Source: Parvimonas micra (GTDB lineage: Bacteria > Bacillota > Clostridia > Tissierellales > Peptoniphilaceae). From it: 64,000 nucleotides of DNA. The stretch spans positions 186,001 to 250,000 of the forward strand of contig NZ_CP148048.1 in NCBI RefSeq assembly GCF_037482165.1, in the 5' to 3' direction. Under the pieces are notes generated by a model. It ran no database searches. It was not told the DNA's origin and was given only the letters and a program-made list of their open reading frames with translations. A program made the position numbers and the translations under genes. Positions 9,122 through 15,934 of this stretch are shown here, in pieces (positions within the stretch are counted from its first letter, which is position 1; the number at the start of each line of letters is the position of its first letter).

Positions 9122-9136
9122 TATTTGTACGATTTG

Positions 9137-9163
9137 AAAGACGGTATATAATATCGTCTTTTT
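9137..9163 (+). terminator. Terminator after lipoprotein 1
   Basis: AAAGACG (9137-9143) pairs with CGTCTTT (9155-9161), then T residues. Confidence 0.75.
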
Positions 9164-9210
9164 CATTTTAAATTTAGTGATAATATGATTAGTTTAGAAC
9201 TTAAACTAGA

Positions 9211-9239
9211 TTGAAAAAAACTTTTTAATATGTTAAAAT
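9211..9239 (+). promoter_or_regulatory. Promoter of DUF1307 lipoprotein 2
   Basis: TTGAAA (9211-9216), 17-base spacer, TAAAAT (9234-9239), with TG two bases before the -10, as in the sister units. Confidence 0.75.
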
Positions 9240-9270
9240 TAATTATAAAATTTTTACGCGGAGGAAAATT

Positions 9271-9744
9271 ATGAAAAAATTTAGAAAGATACTATTATCA
9301 GTAGCTATGCTTTTAGTTGTAGTTTTAGCAACAGCTTGTTCAGGTAAAGAAGCTAATGCAACTAAAACTTTTGTTTTGGATAAGAATGGCTTAAAAACAA
9401 CTATTACTTATACTTATATAGAAAAAGATGATAGAGTTATTAAGCAAACAACTGTAAATGAAGGTATATATGAACAATTGCCATCTACTAAGACAAAAGA
9501 AGCAGTTCAAAAGGTATTAGATCCAATTGCTGCAAAATACCAAGGAATCCAAGGAATAAAAGAATCAATTGATTATCAAGATGATAAATTTATTGAAAAT
9601 TTGGAAATTGATTATGAAAATATTGACTATGAAAAAGCAAAAACTGTTCTTGGAAGTGGATTTGCAGATCCTTCAAAGACTAAAATTAGCATGAAAAAAA
9701 CTGAAGAAATGCTATTAGGTAAAGGATATAAAGAACAAAAATAG
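9271..9744 (+). CDS. DUF1307 (YehR-like) lipoprotein 2
   Basis: 157 residues, with lipoprotein signal and lipobox LATAC (Cys23). It shares with copy 3 nearly the whole C-terminal half, including KYQGIQGIKESIDYQD and ENLEIDYENIDYEKAK, so these two are the most recent duplicates. The start follows GGAGG. It lies in its own transcription unit. Role unknown; the YehR family is anchored to the outer face of the membrane. Confidence 0.82.
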   Translation: MKKFRKILLSVAMLLVVVLATACSGKEANATKTFVLDKNGLKTTITYTYIEKDDRVIKQTTVNEGIYEQLPSTKTKEAVQKVLDPIAAKYQGIQGIKESIDYQDDKFIENLEIDYENIDYEKAKTVLGSGFADPSKTKISMKKTEEMLLGKGYKEQK

Positions 9745-9762
9745 AAAAATTTTAGAACAAAG

Positions 9763-9790
9763 AGTAGTATAATTGTTATACTACTTTTTT
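9763..9790 (+). terminator. Terminator after lipoprotein 2
   Basis: Perfect 10-bp stem AGTAGTATAA/TTATACTACT with loop TTG and a run of T. Nearly the same stem follows lipoprotein 3. Confidence 0.88.
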
Positions 9791-9882
9791 ATTGCAAAAT
9801 TGTAATATAATTTTAGAATATAATCTTTTACAGTAATTTAGTGGGTTTGTGAAAATTTAGTTTATATTATAGAATTTATATC

Positions 9883-9904
9883 TAATTTACACTAGTGTAA
9901 ATTA
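9883..9904. promoter_or_regulatory. 22-bp perfect palindrome upstream of lipoprotein 3
   Basis: TAATTTACACT at 9883-9893 is followed directly by its reverse complement AGTGTAAATTA. It lies 33 bases before the -35 of the third unit and has no counterpart before the other two. It has the form of a dimeric repressor or activator site; no T run follows, so it is not a terminator. Confidence 0.5.
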
Positions 9905-9936
9905 TGAAAATATACAGTGTTTTATCCTGGGTCTAT

Positions 9937-9965
9937 TTGAAAAAAATATGTGTTTATGATAAAAT
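9937..9965 (+). promoter_or_regulatory. Promoter of DUF1307 lipoprotein 3
   Basis: TTGAAA (9937-9942), 17 bases, TAAAAT (9960-9965) preceded by TGA. Confidence 0.75.
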
Positions 9966-9997
9966 AAACTGAATTATTTTTTATATGGAGGTTAATT

Positions 9998-10471
9998 ATG
10001 AGAAAATTAAAAAATATTCTTTTATCATTATTAATGATATCTGTTGTAGTATTATCTACTGCTTGTTCAAGTAAAGGTAGTAATCCTACAAAAACTTTCG
10101 AATTAGAAAAAGATGGTATGAAAACAACTATTACTTATACTTATATTGAAAGTGAAGACAAGGTTATTAAACAAAATACTGTAGTTGAAGGCGAATATGC
10201 AAAATTAAAGCCAGCTAGAACTAAAGAAGAATTTCAAAAAATAGTTGGACCTATCGCAGAAAAATATCAAGGCATCCAAGGTATAAAAGAATCTATTGAT
10301 TATCAAGATGAAAAGTTTGTAGAAAATATCGAAATAGATTATGAAAATCTTGATTATGAAAAGTCAAAAACTGTTTTAGGAAATAATTTCCAAGACCCAG
10401 CAAAAGTTAAGATTAGTATGAAAAAGACTGAAGAAGGCTTGATTAAACAAGGATATACAGAAAAGAAATAA
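9998..10471 (+). CDS. DUF1307 (YehR-like) lipoprotein 3
   Basis: 157 residues with lipobox LSTAC (Cys23), a close relative of copy 2 over the full mature region. The start follows GGAGG. It differs from its sisters in having a palindromic site in its upstream region, so its control may differ. Function unknown. The region just downstream is non-coding up to the metal transporter operon. Confidence 0.82.
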   Translation: MRKLKNILLSLLMISVVVLSTACSSKGSNPTKTFELEKDGMKTTITYTYIESEDKVIKQNTVVEGEYAKLKPARTKEEFQKIVGPIAEKYQGIQGIKESIDYQDEKFVENIEIDYENLDYEKSKTVLGNNFQDPAKVKISMKKTEEGLIKQGYTEKK

Positions 10472-10486
10472 TAAAATTTTAGAATG

Positions 10487-10517
10487 AAAAGTAGTATAAT
10501 TTTTATACTACTTTTTT
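10487..10517 (+). terminator. Terminator after lipoprotein 3
   Basis: AAAAGTAGTATAA (10487-10499) pairs with TTATACTACTTTT (10503-10515). This 13-bp stem is shared in core sequence with the terminator at 9763. Confidence 0.85.
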
Positions 10518-10625
10518 GTTTTAAAAGAAAATGTATCACTTAAATTATATAGCACATTATTATTGTCATATTAGAAATCCATTTAATTATAGTCAAAAAT
10601 AAAAATAAAAAAATTTTTATGAAAT

Positions 10626-10640
10626 AGATAATCATTATTG
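10626..10640. promoter_or_regulatory. Fur-family-like operator of the metal transporter
   Basis: AGATAATCATTATTG matches the 7-1-7 Fur/PerR/Zur consensus TGATAATNATTATCA at 11 of 14 defined positions, with an unbroken central GATAATCATTAT. It overlaps the -35 hexamer at 10638, so a bound repressor would block the promoter. Which metal sensor binds is not known. Confidence 0.55.
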
Positions 10641-10666
10641 ATATTTTTTAAAAAATGTGGTAATAT
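10638..10666 (+). promoter_or_regulatory. Promoter of the TroA-type transporter operon
   Basis: TTGATA (10638-10643), 17 bases, TAATAT (10661-10666) with TGG just before the -10. Confidence 0.7.
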
Positions 10667-10716
10667 ATATGGGTAAGAGAAATTAAATTCTTTACAGATT
10701 TTTTAGGAGGGAAAAA

Positions 10717-11679
10717 ATGAGAAAAAAAATAATTTTATTACTTGCATTGGTACTTTCTGTGGGAGTTTTAGGAGCTTGTACCAAAAAAGATGATAGTAAA
10801 AATAAAGAAGGAGAAAAGAAAACTGAGCAAAAGACTTCAAAGAAAAAAGTTGTTGCTACAAGTACAATGCTTACAGATTTGGTAAAGCAAATCGGTGGAG
10901 ATAACTTTGAAGTTGAAGGAATGATGAAAGCGGGAGTTGACCCTCATCTATATAAGCCTACAGCAGGCGATGTGGAAAAACTTGAAAAAGCAGATGTTGT
11001 AGTTGTAAACGGATTACATTTGGAAGGACAAATGGGAGAAATTTTACAAGGTTTAGAAAAACAAAATAAGAACGTTGTAACTGCAGCAAAAAATATTCCA
11101 TCAGATAGATTACTTCCTTGGGATGAAGAAGGAGCAGGTCCTAATGATCCACATATTTGGTTTAGTGTTAAGAACTGGAAAATAGCTGCGAAAAATGTAG
11201 CAGAAGGTTTGAAGAAAGCTGATAGTTCAAAAGCTGAAGAAATAGATAAAAATCTTGCTAAATATGAAAAAGAACTTGATGAACTTTCTGATTATATAAA
11301 GAAAAAAGTTTCTGAATTACCTGAAAATCAAAGGGTTTTAGTTACTGCTCATGATGCTTTTAATTATTTTGCAAAGGAATTCGGATTTAAGGTAGAGGCT
11401 ATTCAAGGAATCAGTACAGAATCAGAAGCAAGTGCAGCTGATATAAAGAAACTTTCAGATTTCTTGGTTAAAACAAAAATAAAAGCAGTTTTTGTTGAAT
11501 CTTCAGTTCCTAAGAAAACTATTGAATCTTTAGTTGAATCTTGTAAAGCTAAAGGACATAATGTTAAAATAGGTGGAGAGTTGTATTCTGACTCATTAGG
11601 AGATGATAATACAAAAGAAAATACTTATATCTCAATGTTTAAATATAATATTGATACTATAGTTGATGCTTTAAAATAA
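10717..11679 (+). CDS. troA: TroA-type metal ABC transporter, substrate-binding lipoprotein
   Basis: A 320-residue cluster A-I metal-binding lipoprotein. The signal ends with lipobox LGAC (Cys21), followed by a lysine-rich linker. Likely metal ligands are His77 (DPHLYKP), His146 (DPHIWFS), His212 (TAHDAF) and Asp292 (ELYSDSLGD). This His-His-His-Asp set and the segment IQGISTESEAS match Treponema TroA, which binds Zn and Mn, better than PsaA. The ATPase and two permeases follow. A hairpin terminator separates this gene from the ATPase gene, which would give more binding protein than transporter. Zn, Mn or Fe as the physiological substrate is open. Confidence 0.9.
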   Translation: MRKKIILLLALVLSVGVLGACTKKDDSKNKEGEKKTEQKTSKKKVVATSTMLTDLVKQIGGDNFEVEGMMKAGVDPHLYKPTAGDVEKLEKADVVVVNGLHLEGQMGEILQGLEKQNKNVVTAAKNIPSDRLLPWDEEGAGPNDPHIWFSVKNWKIAAKNVAEGLKKADSSKAEEIDKNLAKYEKELDELSDYIKKKVSELPENQRVLVTAHDAFNYFAKEFGFKVEAIQGISTESEASAADIKKLSDFLVKTKIKAVFVESSVPKKTIESLVESCKAKGHNVKIGGELYSDSLGDDNTKENTYISMFKYNIDTIVDALK

Positions 11680-11686
11680 TACTTGA

Positions 11687-11734
11687 AAAAAATCTCCTAA
11701 ATATATATACTTATATTGTGGAGATTTTTTGTTT
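11687..11734 (+). terminator. Intra-operon terminator or attenuator
   Basis: AAAAAATCTCC (11687-11697) pairs with GGAGATTTTTT (11720-11730). It sits between troA and the ATPase gene, 14 bases before the next start codon, and no promoter fits between; downstream expression must come from read-through. Confidence 0.75.
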
Positions 11735-11747
11735 TTTGGAGGAAAAA

Positions 11748-12458
11748 ATGGACGAAATAGCTGTAAAAGTTGAAGATTTAACTATTGCCTATTATCTTAA
11801 ACCTGTAGTTTGGGATGTAGATTTGGATATTAAAAGAGGTAAACTTACCGCGATTTTGGGACCAAACGGTGCAGGTAAATCGACTTTGTTAAAGGCAATG
11901 TTAAATTTAATCCCCATTTCATCCGGAAAAATTTCATTTTTCGGCAAGCCTTATAAGGAATTTAGAAAAGATATTTCTTATGTGCCACAAAGTGAGTCTG
12001 TCGATTGGGATTTTCCGACAGATGTTTTGGATGTTGTTATGATGGGAACTTATGGGAAGCTCGGTTGGATAAAAAGAGCAGGTAAAAAAGAAAGAGAATT
12101 GTCTTTAGAGGCTTTAAAGAAACTTGGAATGGAAGAGTTTGTCGATAGGCAAATAAGCGATCTTTCCGGCGGCCAACAACAGAGAGTTTTCTTGGCGAGA
12201 GCATTAGTTCAAGATAGTGAAATTTATTTTTTAGATGAACCGCTAAAAGGGGTTGATGCTAAAACGGAAAAAGAAATTATGAAAATTTTGAAAGAACTTA
12301 GAGATAGCGGAAAGACAATCATAGTTGTTCATCATGATTTAAGAACTGTCGAAGAATATTTTGATGAAGTTGTACTTTTAAATAAATTGGTTATCGCTTC
12401 AGGTTCCGTTAAGGATGTTTTTACAGAAGATAATATAAATAAGGCATATAGGGTGTAG
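11748..12458 (+). CDS. troB: Metal ABC transporter, ATP-binding protein
   Basis: An ABC ATPase of 236 residues. Walker A GPNGAGKST is at about 38-46, signature LSGGQQQR starts at Leu139, Walker B EIYFLDEP is near 158-165, and the switch His lies in VVHHD. The ATG at 11748 follows TTGGAGGA; the GTG at 11718 lies inside the terminator stem and is rejected. It energises uptake by the two permeases encoded just downstream and receives metal from the TroA-like lipoprotein. Confidence 0.93.
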   Translation: MDEIAVKVEDLTIAYYLKPVVWDVDLDIKRGKLTAILGPNGAGKSTLLKAMLNLIPISSGKISFFGKPYKEFRKDISYVPQSESVDWDFPTDVLDVVMMGTYGKLGWIKRAGKKERELSLEALKKLGMEEFVDRQISDLSGGQQQRVFLARALVQDSEIYFLDEPLKGVDAKTEKEIMKILKELRDSGKTIIVVHHDLRTVEEYFDEVVLLNKLVIASGSVKDVFTEDNINKAYRV

Positions 12459-12461
12459 ATT

Positions 12462-13346
12462 ATGAACGGAATTTTAGATTTACTTACTGACTATACTTTT
12501 TTGATGATAGCTTTAGGTTCCGGACTTTTGGGACTTTTAAGTGGAATTATGGGAGTATATGTTACAGTGAGAAAACAAGGACTTATCTGTGATGCAATCA
12601 GCCATTCAACTCTTCCCGGTGTTTGTATTGCTTTTATGGTACTTGGAATTAAAAATTTGGAATTTTTACTTCTTGGAGCTTTTATCGCAGGAGTTATAGC
12701 GGCACTTTTTATTTTCGGAATTGATTTAAAATCAAAAGTAAAATTTGACAGTGCATTGGCAATTGTTTTGTCAACATTTTTTGGGCTTGGCGTTGTTTTA
12801 CTTGCACTTATTCAAAGAGAAGCAAATACTAATCAAGCGGGTCTTGATAAATTTATATTTGGACAAGCTGCCGCTTTTTTGAAAAAAGATATATATTTTT
12901 TAATCGGAATAATTATTTTGGTGTTGTTTGTAATTTTACTATTTTGGAAAGAATTAAAACTTTTTTCCTTTGATCCGGAGTTTGCACAAACAAAGGGATT
13001 TTCTATAAATTTAATGACCGGAATATTAATAGTTTTACTTGTAATTTCAATAGTTATGGGAATTCAATCAGTTGGAGTAATTCTTATGAGTACAATGTTA
13101 ATTGCACCACCTGTTGCTGCAAGACAATGGACGGATAAATTCAATGTTATGATGATTTTATCAGGAATTTTTGGAGCTTTCTCAGGAATTACCGGTTCAT
13201 TTATAAGTATGTACTATAAAGGGTTGTCAACAGGACCGGTTATAGCGATAGTTGCAAGTTTAATTGTATTTTTTAGTATATTATTTTCGCCTAAAAAAGG
13301 AATTTTATTCAGTAAAAAGAGAACTATGCAAGGAGGGACTAAATGA
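12462..13346 (+). CDS. troC: Metal ABC transporter, permease 1
   Basis: A 294-residue integral membrane protein of the ABC-3 (ZnuB/TroC) family with about eight or nine hydrophobic helices. Family features are CDAISHSTLPGV in the cytoplasmic loop near residue 45 and SVGVILMSTMLIAPPVAARQW, the conserved segment near the coupling region. It starts three bases after the ATPase stop codon and overlaps the next gene by four bases. It probably pairs with permease 2 as a heterodimer. Confidence 0.92.
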   Translation: MNGILDLLTDYTFLMIALGSGLLGLLSGIMGVYVTVRKQGLICDAISHSTLPGVCIAFMVLGIKNLEFLLLGAFIAGVIAALFIFGIDLKSKVKFDSALAIVLSTFFGLGVVLLALIQREANTNQAGLDKFIFGQAAAFLKKDIYFLIGIIILVLFVILLFWKELKLFSFDPEFAQTKGFSINLMTGILIVLLVISIVMGIQSVGVILMSTMLIAPPVAARQWTDKFNVMMILSGIFGAFSGITGSFISMYYKGLSTGPVIAIVASLIVFFSILFSPKKGILFSKKRTMQGGTK

Positions 13347-14452
13347 GACAATTAGAAATTTTAATAGCTGTAAGTTTAGTTTCAGCTGCTTGTTCACTAT
13401 TGGGACCATTTTTAATTCTTAGAAAAATGTCTATGATGATAGATTCTATAACTCATACAATTTTACTTGGAATCGTAATTGCTTTTTTCATTACAAAAGA
13501 TTTGACAAGTCCTTTGCTGATTGTCGGTGCCGGACTGGTTGGAATACTTACTGTATTTTTGACGGAGCTTATAAATCAAAAGACAACTTTGCATGAAGAT
13601 GCGTCAATAGGGCTTGTATTTCCATTTTTGTTCAGTATTGCTATAATATTGATTTCAAAATTTTTAAGAGGAGTGCATCTCTGTATTGACTCCGTTTTAG
13701 TTGGAGAAGTTGCATTTTCAATAATTCCGAGAATCGAGTTTTTCGGTTATGAAATGTCAAAGGTTATTTTTGTAATGGCAGTAATATTTTTAATTGATTT
13801 GATTTTTATTTGGATGTTTTTTAAAGAATTAAAAATTTCTACATTCGACAAAAATTTAAGTTTGATTTCCGGATTTGCACCGGCTGTTATTTATTACGCT
13901 TTGATGAGTTTAGTTTCTATAACAACTGTAGGAGCATTTAATGCGGTAGGTTCAATACTTGTAATTTCATATATGGTTGTTCCGTCTGCAACGGCATATC
14001 TATTAACACATGATTTGAAGAAAATGATATTTCTAAGTGTTTTCACGGGAGTTTTAAGTAGTGTAATAGGATTTTATATGGCATATATTTATGACCTTTC
14101 TATTGCAGGAACAATAGCCATAGTTAACGGATTGATATTTTTATTAGTATTTATATTTGAACCGAGAAACGGAATTATCAAAAAAATATTAAATGAAAAC
14201 AGAAAAAGAGCTGAATTTGCAGAGGTTACAATGATGCTTCATATAATAAACCACGAAAATACTCAAAGAGCTGATATTGAATGTAATGTTGTAAAAATAA
14301 ATGAGCATCTATGTTATGCAAAGAATAAATTTGAAAGAGTTTTAAAGAATTTATTGAATAAAAAATTTGCATATATAGAAAATGATATTATTAAAGTTAC
14401 TGACATTGGTAGAGAGAAAACTTTGAATAAATTTAATGAGTGGATGAAGTAG
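13343..14452 (+). CDS. troD: Metal ABC transporter permease with C-terminal winged-helix-like tail
   Basis: A 369-residue protein. Residues 1-270 are a second ABC-3 permease (DSITHTILLGIVIAFF and VGSILVISYMVVPSATAYL are family features). Residues about 275-369 are a soluble extension with a pattern of helices (AEFAEVTMMLHIINHENT, FERVLKNLLNKKFAYI) ending in VTDIGREKTLNKFNEWM, which resembles the winged-helix part of DtxR/MntR regulators. Such permease fusions occur in TroD/MntD relatives. The start is coupled to troC by an ATGA overlap. The tail could sense metal or only tune the complex; no DtxR metal ligands are obvious. Confidence 0.85.
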   Translation: MRQLEILIAVSLVSAACSLLGPFLILRKMSMMIDSITHTILLGIVIAFFITKDLTSPLLIVGAGLVGILTVFLTELINQKTTLHEDASIGLVFPFLFSIAIILISKFLRGVHLCIDSVLVGEVAFSIIPRIEFFGYEMSKVIFVMAVIFLIDLIFIWMFFKELKISTFDKNLSLISGFAPAVIYYALMSLVSITTVGAFNAVGSILVISYMVVPSATAYLLTHDLKKMIFLSVFTGVLSSVIGFYMAYIYDLSIAGTIAIVNGLIFLLVFIFEPRNGIIKKILNENRKRAEFAEVTMMLHIINHENTQRADIECNVVKINEHLCYAKNKFERVLKNLLNKKFAYIENDIIKVTDIGREKTLNKFNEWMK

Positions 14453-14536
14453 AATATAGGTAAATTAATTTTTTGATTATTATTTATCTTTATTTAAATT
14501 TGCAAAGTGATTATTTCAAAAATTTAATATTTTTTT

Positions 14537-14573
14537 AAAAGAGAGACAATTTTTCATAAAATATCTCTCTTTT
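14537..14573 (+). terminator. Terminator of the metal transporter operon
   Basis: AAAAGAGAGA (14537-14546) pairs with TCTCTCTTTT (14564-14573), followed by T. Confidence 0.8.
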
Positions 14574-14787
14574 TAGTGTAAATTTACTTTTTGTATAATT
14601 TAGATAAGAACTAATAAATAGGGATAATATTTTTTATAGGGACAAAATAGTCCCTTAATTTTTTTAGAAAAATTTTAAATTATTTAGAAAATCACCAAAA
14701 AAATTGTAGATTTTTTTTAGAATTTTGAATATAATTAGTTCTGGAGTGTGTACTCGAAAAAGATATTATTTCTATTTAGGAGGATTT
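14574..14787. other. Intergenic region before the iron(III)-type transporter
   Basis: No gene. A second hairpin AGGGAC/GTCCCT (14638-14643 and 14650-14655) is followed by TAATTTTTTT and looks like a terminator. A TATAAT lies at 14594-14599 upstream of it and another at 14730-14735, about 55 bases before the transporter start; the latter is the likelier operon promoter although its -35 is poor. Confidence 0.4.
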
Positions 14788-15846
14788 ATGAAAAAGAAAT
14801 TTTTGGCACTTATGTTGTCAGCATTAATGATTGGTGCAACTGCTTGTGGTGGAGGCTCTGATAAGAAAGATGATACAAGTAAAGATATGAAAGCGAATGA
14901 AGAAGTTTCTGGAAAAGTTAGAATTTATACTTCAATGTATGAAGATATAATTGCTAATATGAAACCTGCACTTAAAAAGAAATTTCCTAACTGTGAAATT
15001 GAGTTTTTCCAAGGTGGAACTGGAACTTTACAAACTAAAATTGCTGGGGAAATCGAAGCAGGAAAACTTGCTTGTGATATTATAATGGTTGCAGAACCTT
15101 CCTATGCTTATGAATTAAAAGAAAAAAATGTATTACATAAATTTGATATCGAAAACAAAGATAAATTAGCTTTCGAATATGATAAAGAAGGATATTGGTA
15201 TCCAGTTAGAATTTCTAATATGGTTTTAGCTTATAATCCTGAAAAAACAAAGAAAGAAGATTTAGCTCAAACTTTTAAAGAATTTGCTGAAAAAGAAAGC
15301 CTTACAGGAAAGATTTCAATGTCAGATCCTTTAAAATCAGGTACAGCTCTTGCAGCTATCAGTGGATTAAAAGATAAATATAATGACGAATATTTTGCTA
15401 ATTTAGCTAAGAGAAAAGTTGCTATTGAAGCAGGTAGTGTTGCTTTGACAAAACTTGAAACTGGCGAAATGGATGAACTAATGATTCTTGAAGAATCTGT
15501 TTTAAAGAAAAGACAAGATGATAATTCTTCATTAGAAGTTATATATCCTAAAGATGGAACAATTGTAGTTCCTTCACCAATTATGGTTGTAGATGAAAAA
15601 TTAACAGAAAACAAGAATACAAAAGCTGCAGAAGCAATTTCAAAATGGTTCTTATCAGAAGAAGGTCAAAAATATATAGTTAAGGGCTGGATGCATTCTG
15701 TACTAAAAGATTTCCCTGAAGTTCCTTTTGATGCAATTAAAACTTCTGAAATTACAGCAAATAGTATAAATGTTAAATGGGAACAATTAGTTAAAGATAG
15801 AGATTCTCTAAGAAAGATGTTTACAGATACAATTGGTAAGAAATAA
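14788..15846 (+). CDS. ABC transporter substrate-binding lipoprotein, iron(III)/phosphonate type
   Basis: A 352-residue type II periplasmic-binding-fold lipoprotein. The ATG at 14788 follows AGGAGG and opens a lipoprotein signal with lipobox GATAC. The body resembles FbpA/AfuA proteins: VRIYTSMYEDI strand, GGTGTLQTKIAGEIEAG loop, and AAEAISKWFLSEEGQKYI near the end. The next genes are a double-length permease and an FbpC-like ATPase, the organisation of Fe3+ transporters. Related systems carry 2-aminoethylphosphonate or polyamines, and the two-Tyr iron signature is not clear here, so the substrate is left open. Confidence 0.82.
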   Translation: MKKKFLALMLSALMIGATACGGGSDKKDDTSKDMKANEEVSGKVRIYTSMYEDIIANMKPALKKKFPNCEIEFFQGGTGTLQTKIAGEIEAGKLACDIIMVAEPSYAYELKEKNVLHKFDIENKDKLAFEYDKEGYWYPVRISNMVLAYNPEKTKKEDLAQTFKEFAEKESLTGKISMSDPLKSGTALAAISGLKDKYNDEYFANLAKRKVAIEAGSVALTKLETGEMDELMILEESVLKKRQDDNSSLEVIYPKDGTIVVPSPIMVVDEKLTENKNTKAAEAISKWFLSEEGQKYIVKGWMHSVLKDFPEVPFDAIKTSEITANSINVKWEQLVKDRDSLRKMFTDTIGKK

Positions 15847-15895
15847 ATTCACAGAATAATTTGAAATTATTGTTTCAAAATAAAAAAATATAACG

Positions 15896-15913
15896 GAGGG
15901 AGGAAACTCCCTC
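15896..15913 (+). promoter_or_regulatory. GAAA-loop hairpin between binding protein and permease genes
   Basis: A 7-bp perfect GC-rich stem GAGGGAG/CTCCCTC with a GAAA tetraloop. Only TTGTT follows, so termination would be weak. Position after the binding-protein gene suits an mRNA 3'-stabilising or partial attenuator role. Confidence 0.6.
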
Positions 15914-15934
15914 TTGTTAATGAAAGGTTATTTT

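Noticed and set aside
14594-14665. Small RNA between a TATAAT and the AGGGAC/GTCCCT hairpin
   Set aside because: The -10 is good and the hairpin has a T run, but no -35 is recognisable and no known sRNA family is matched; kept only as a note.
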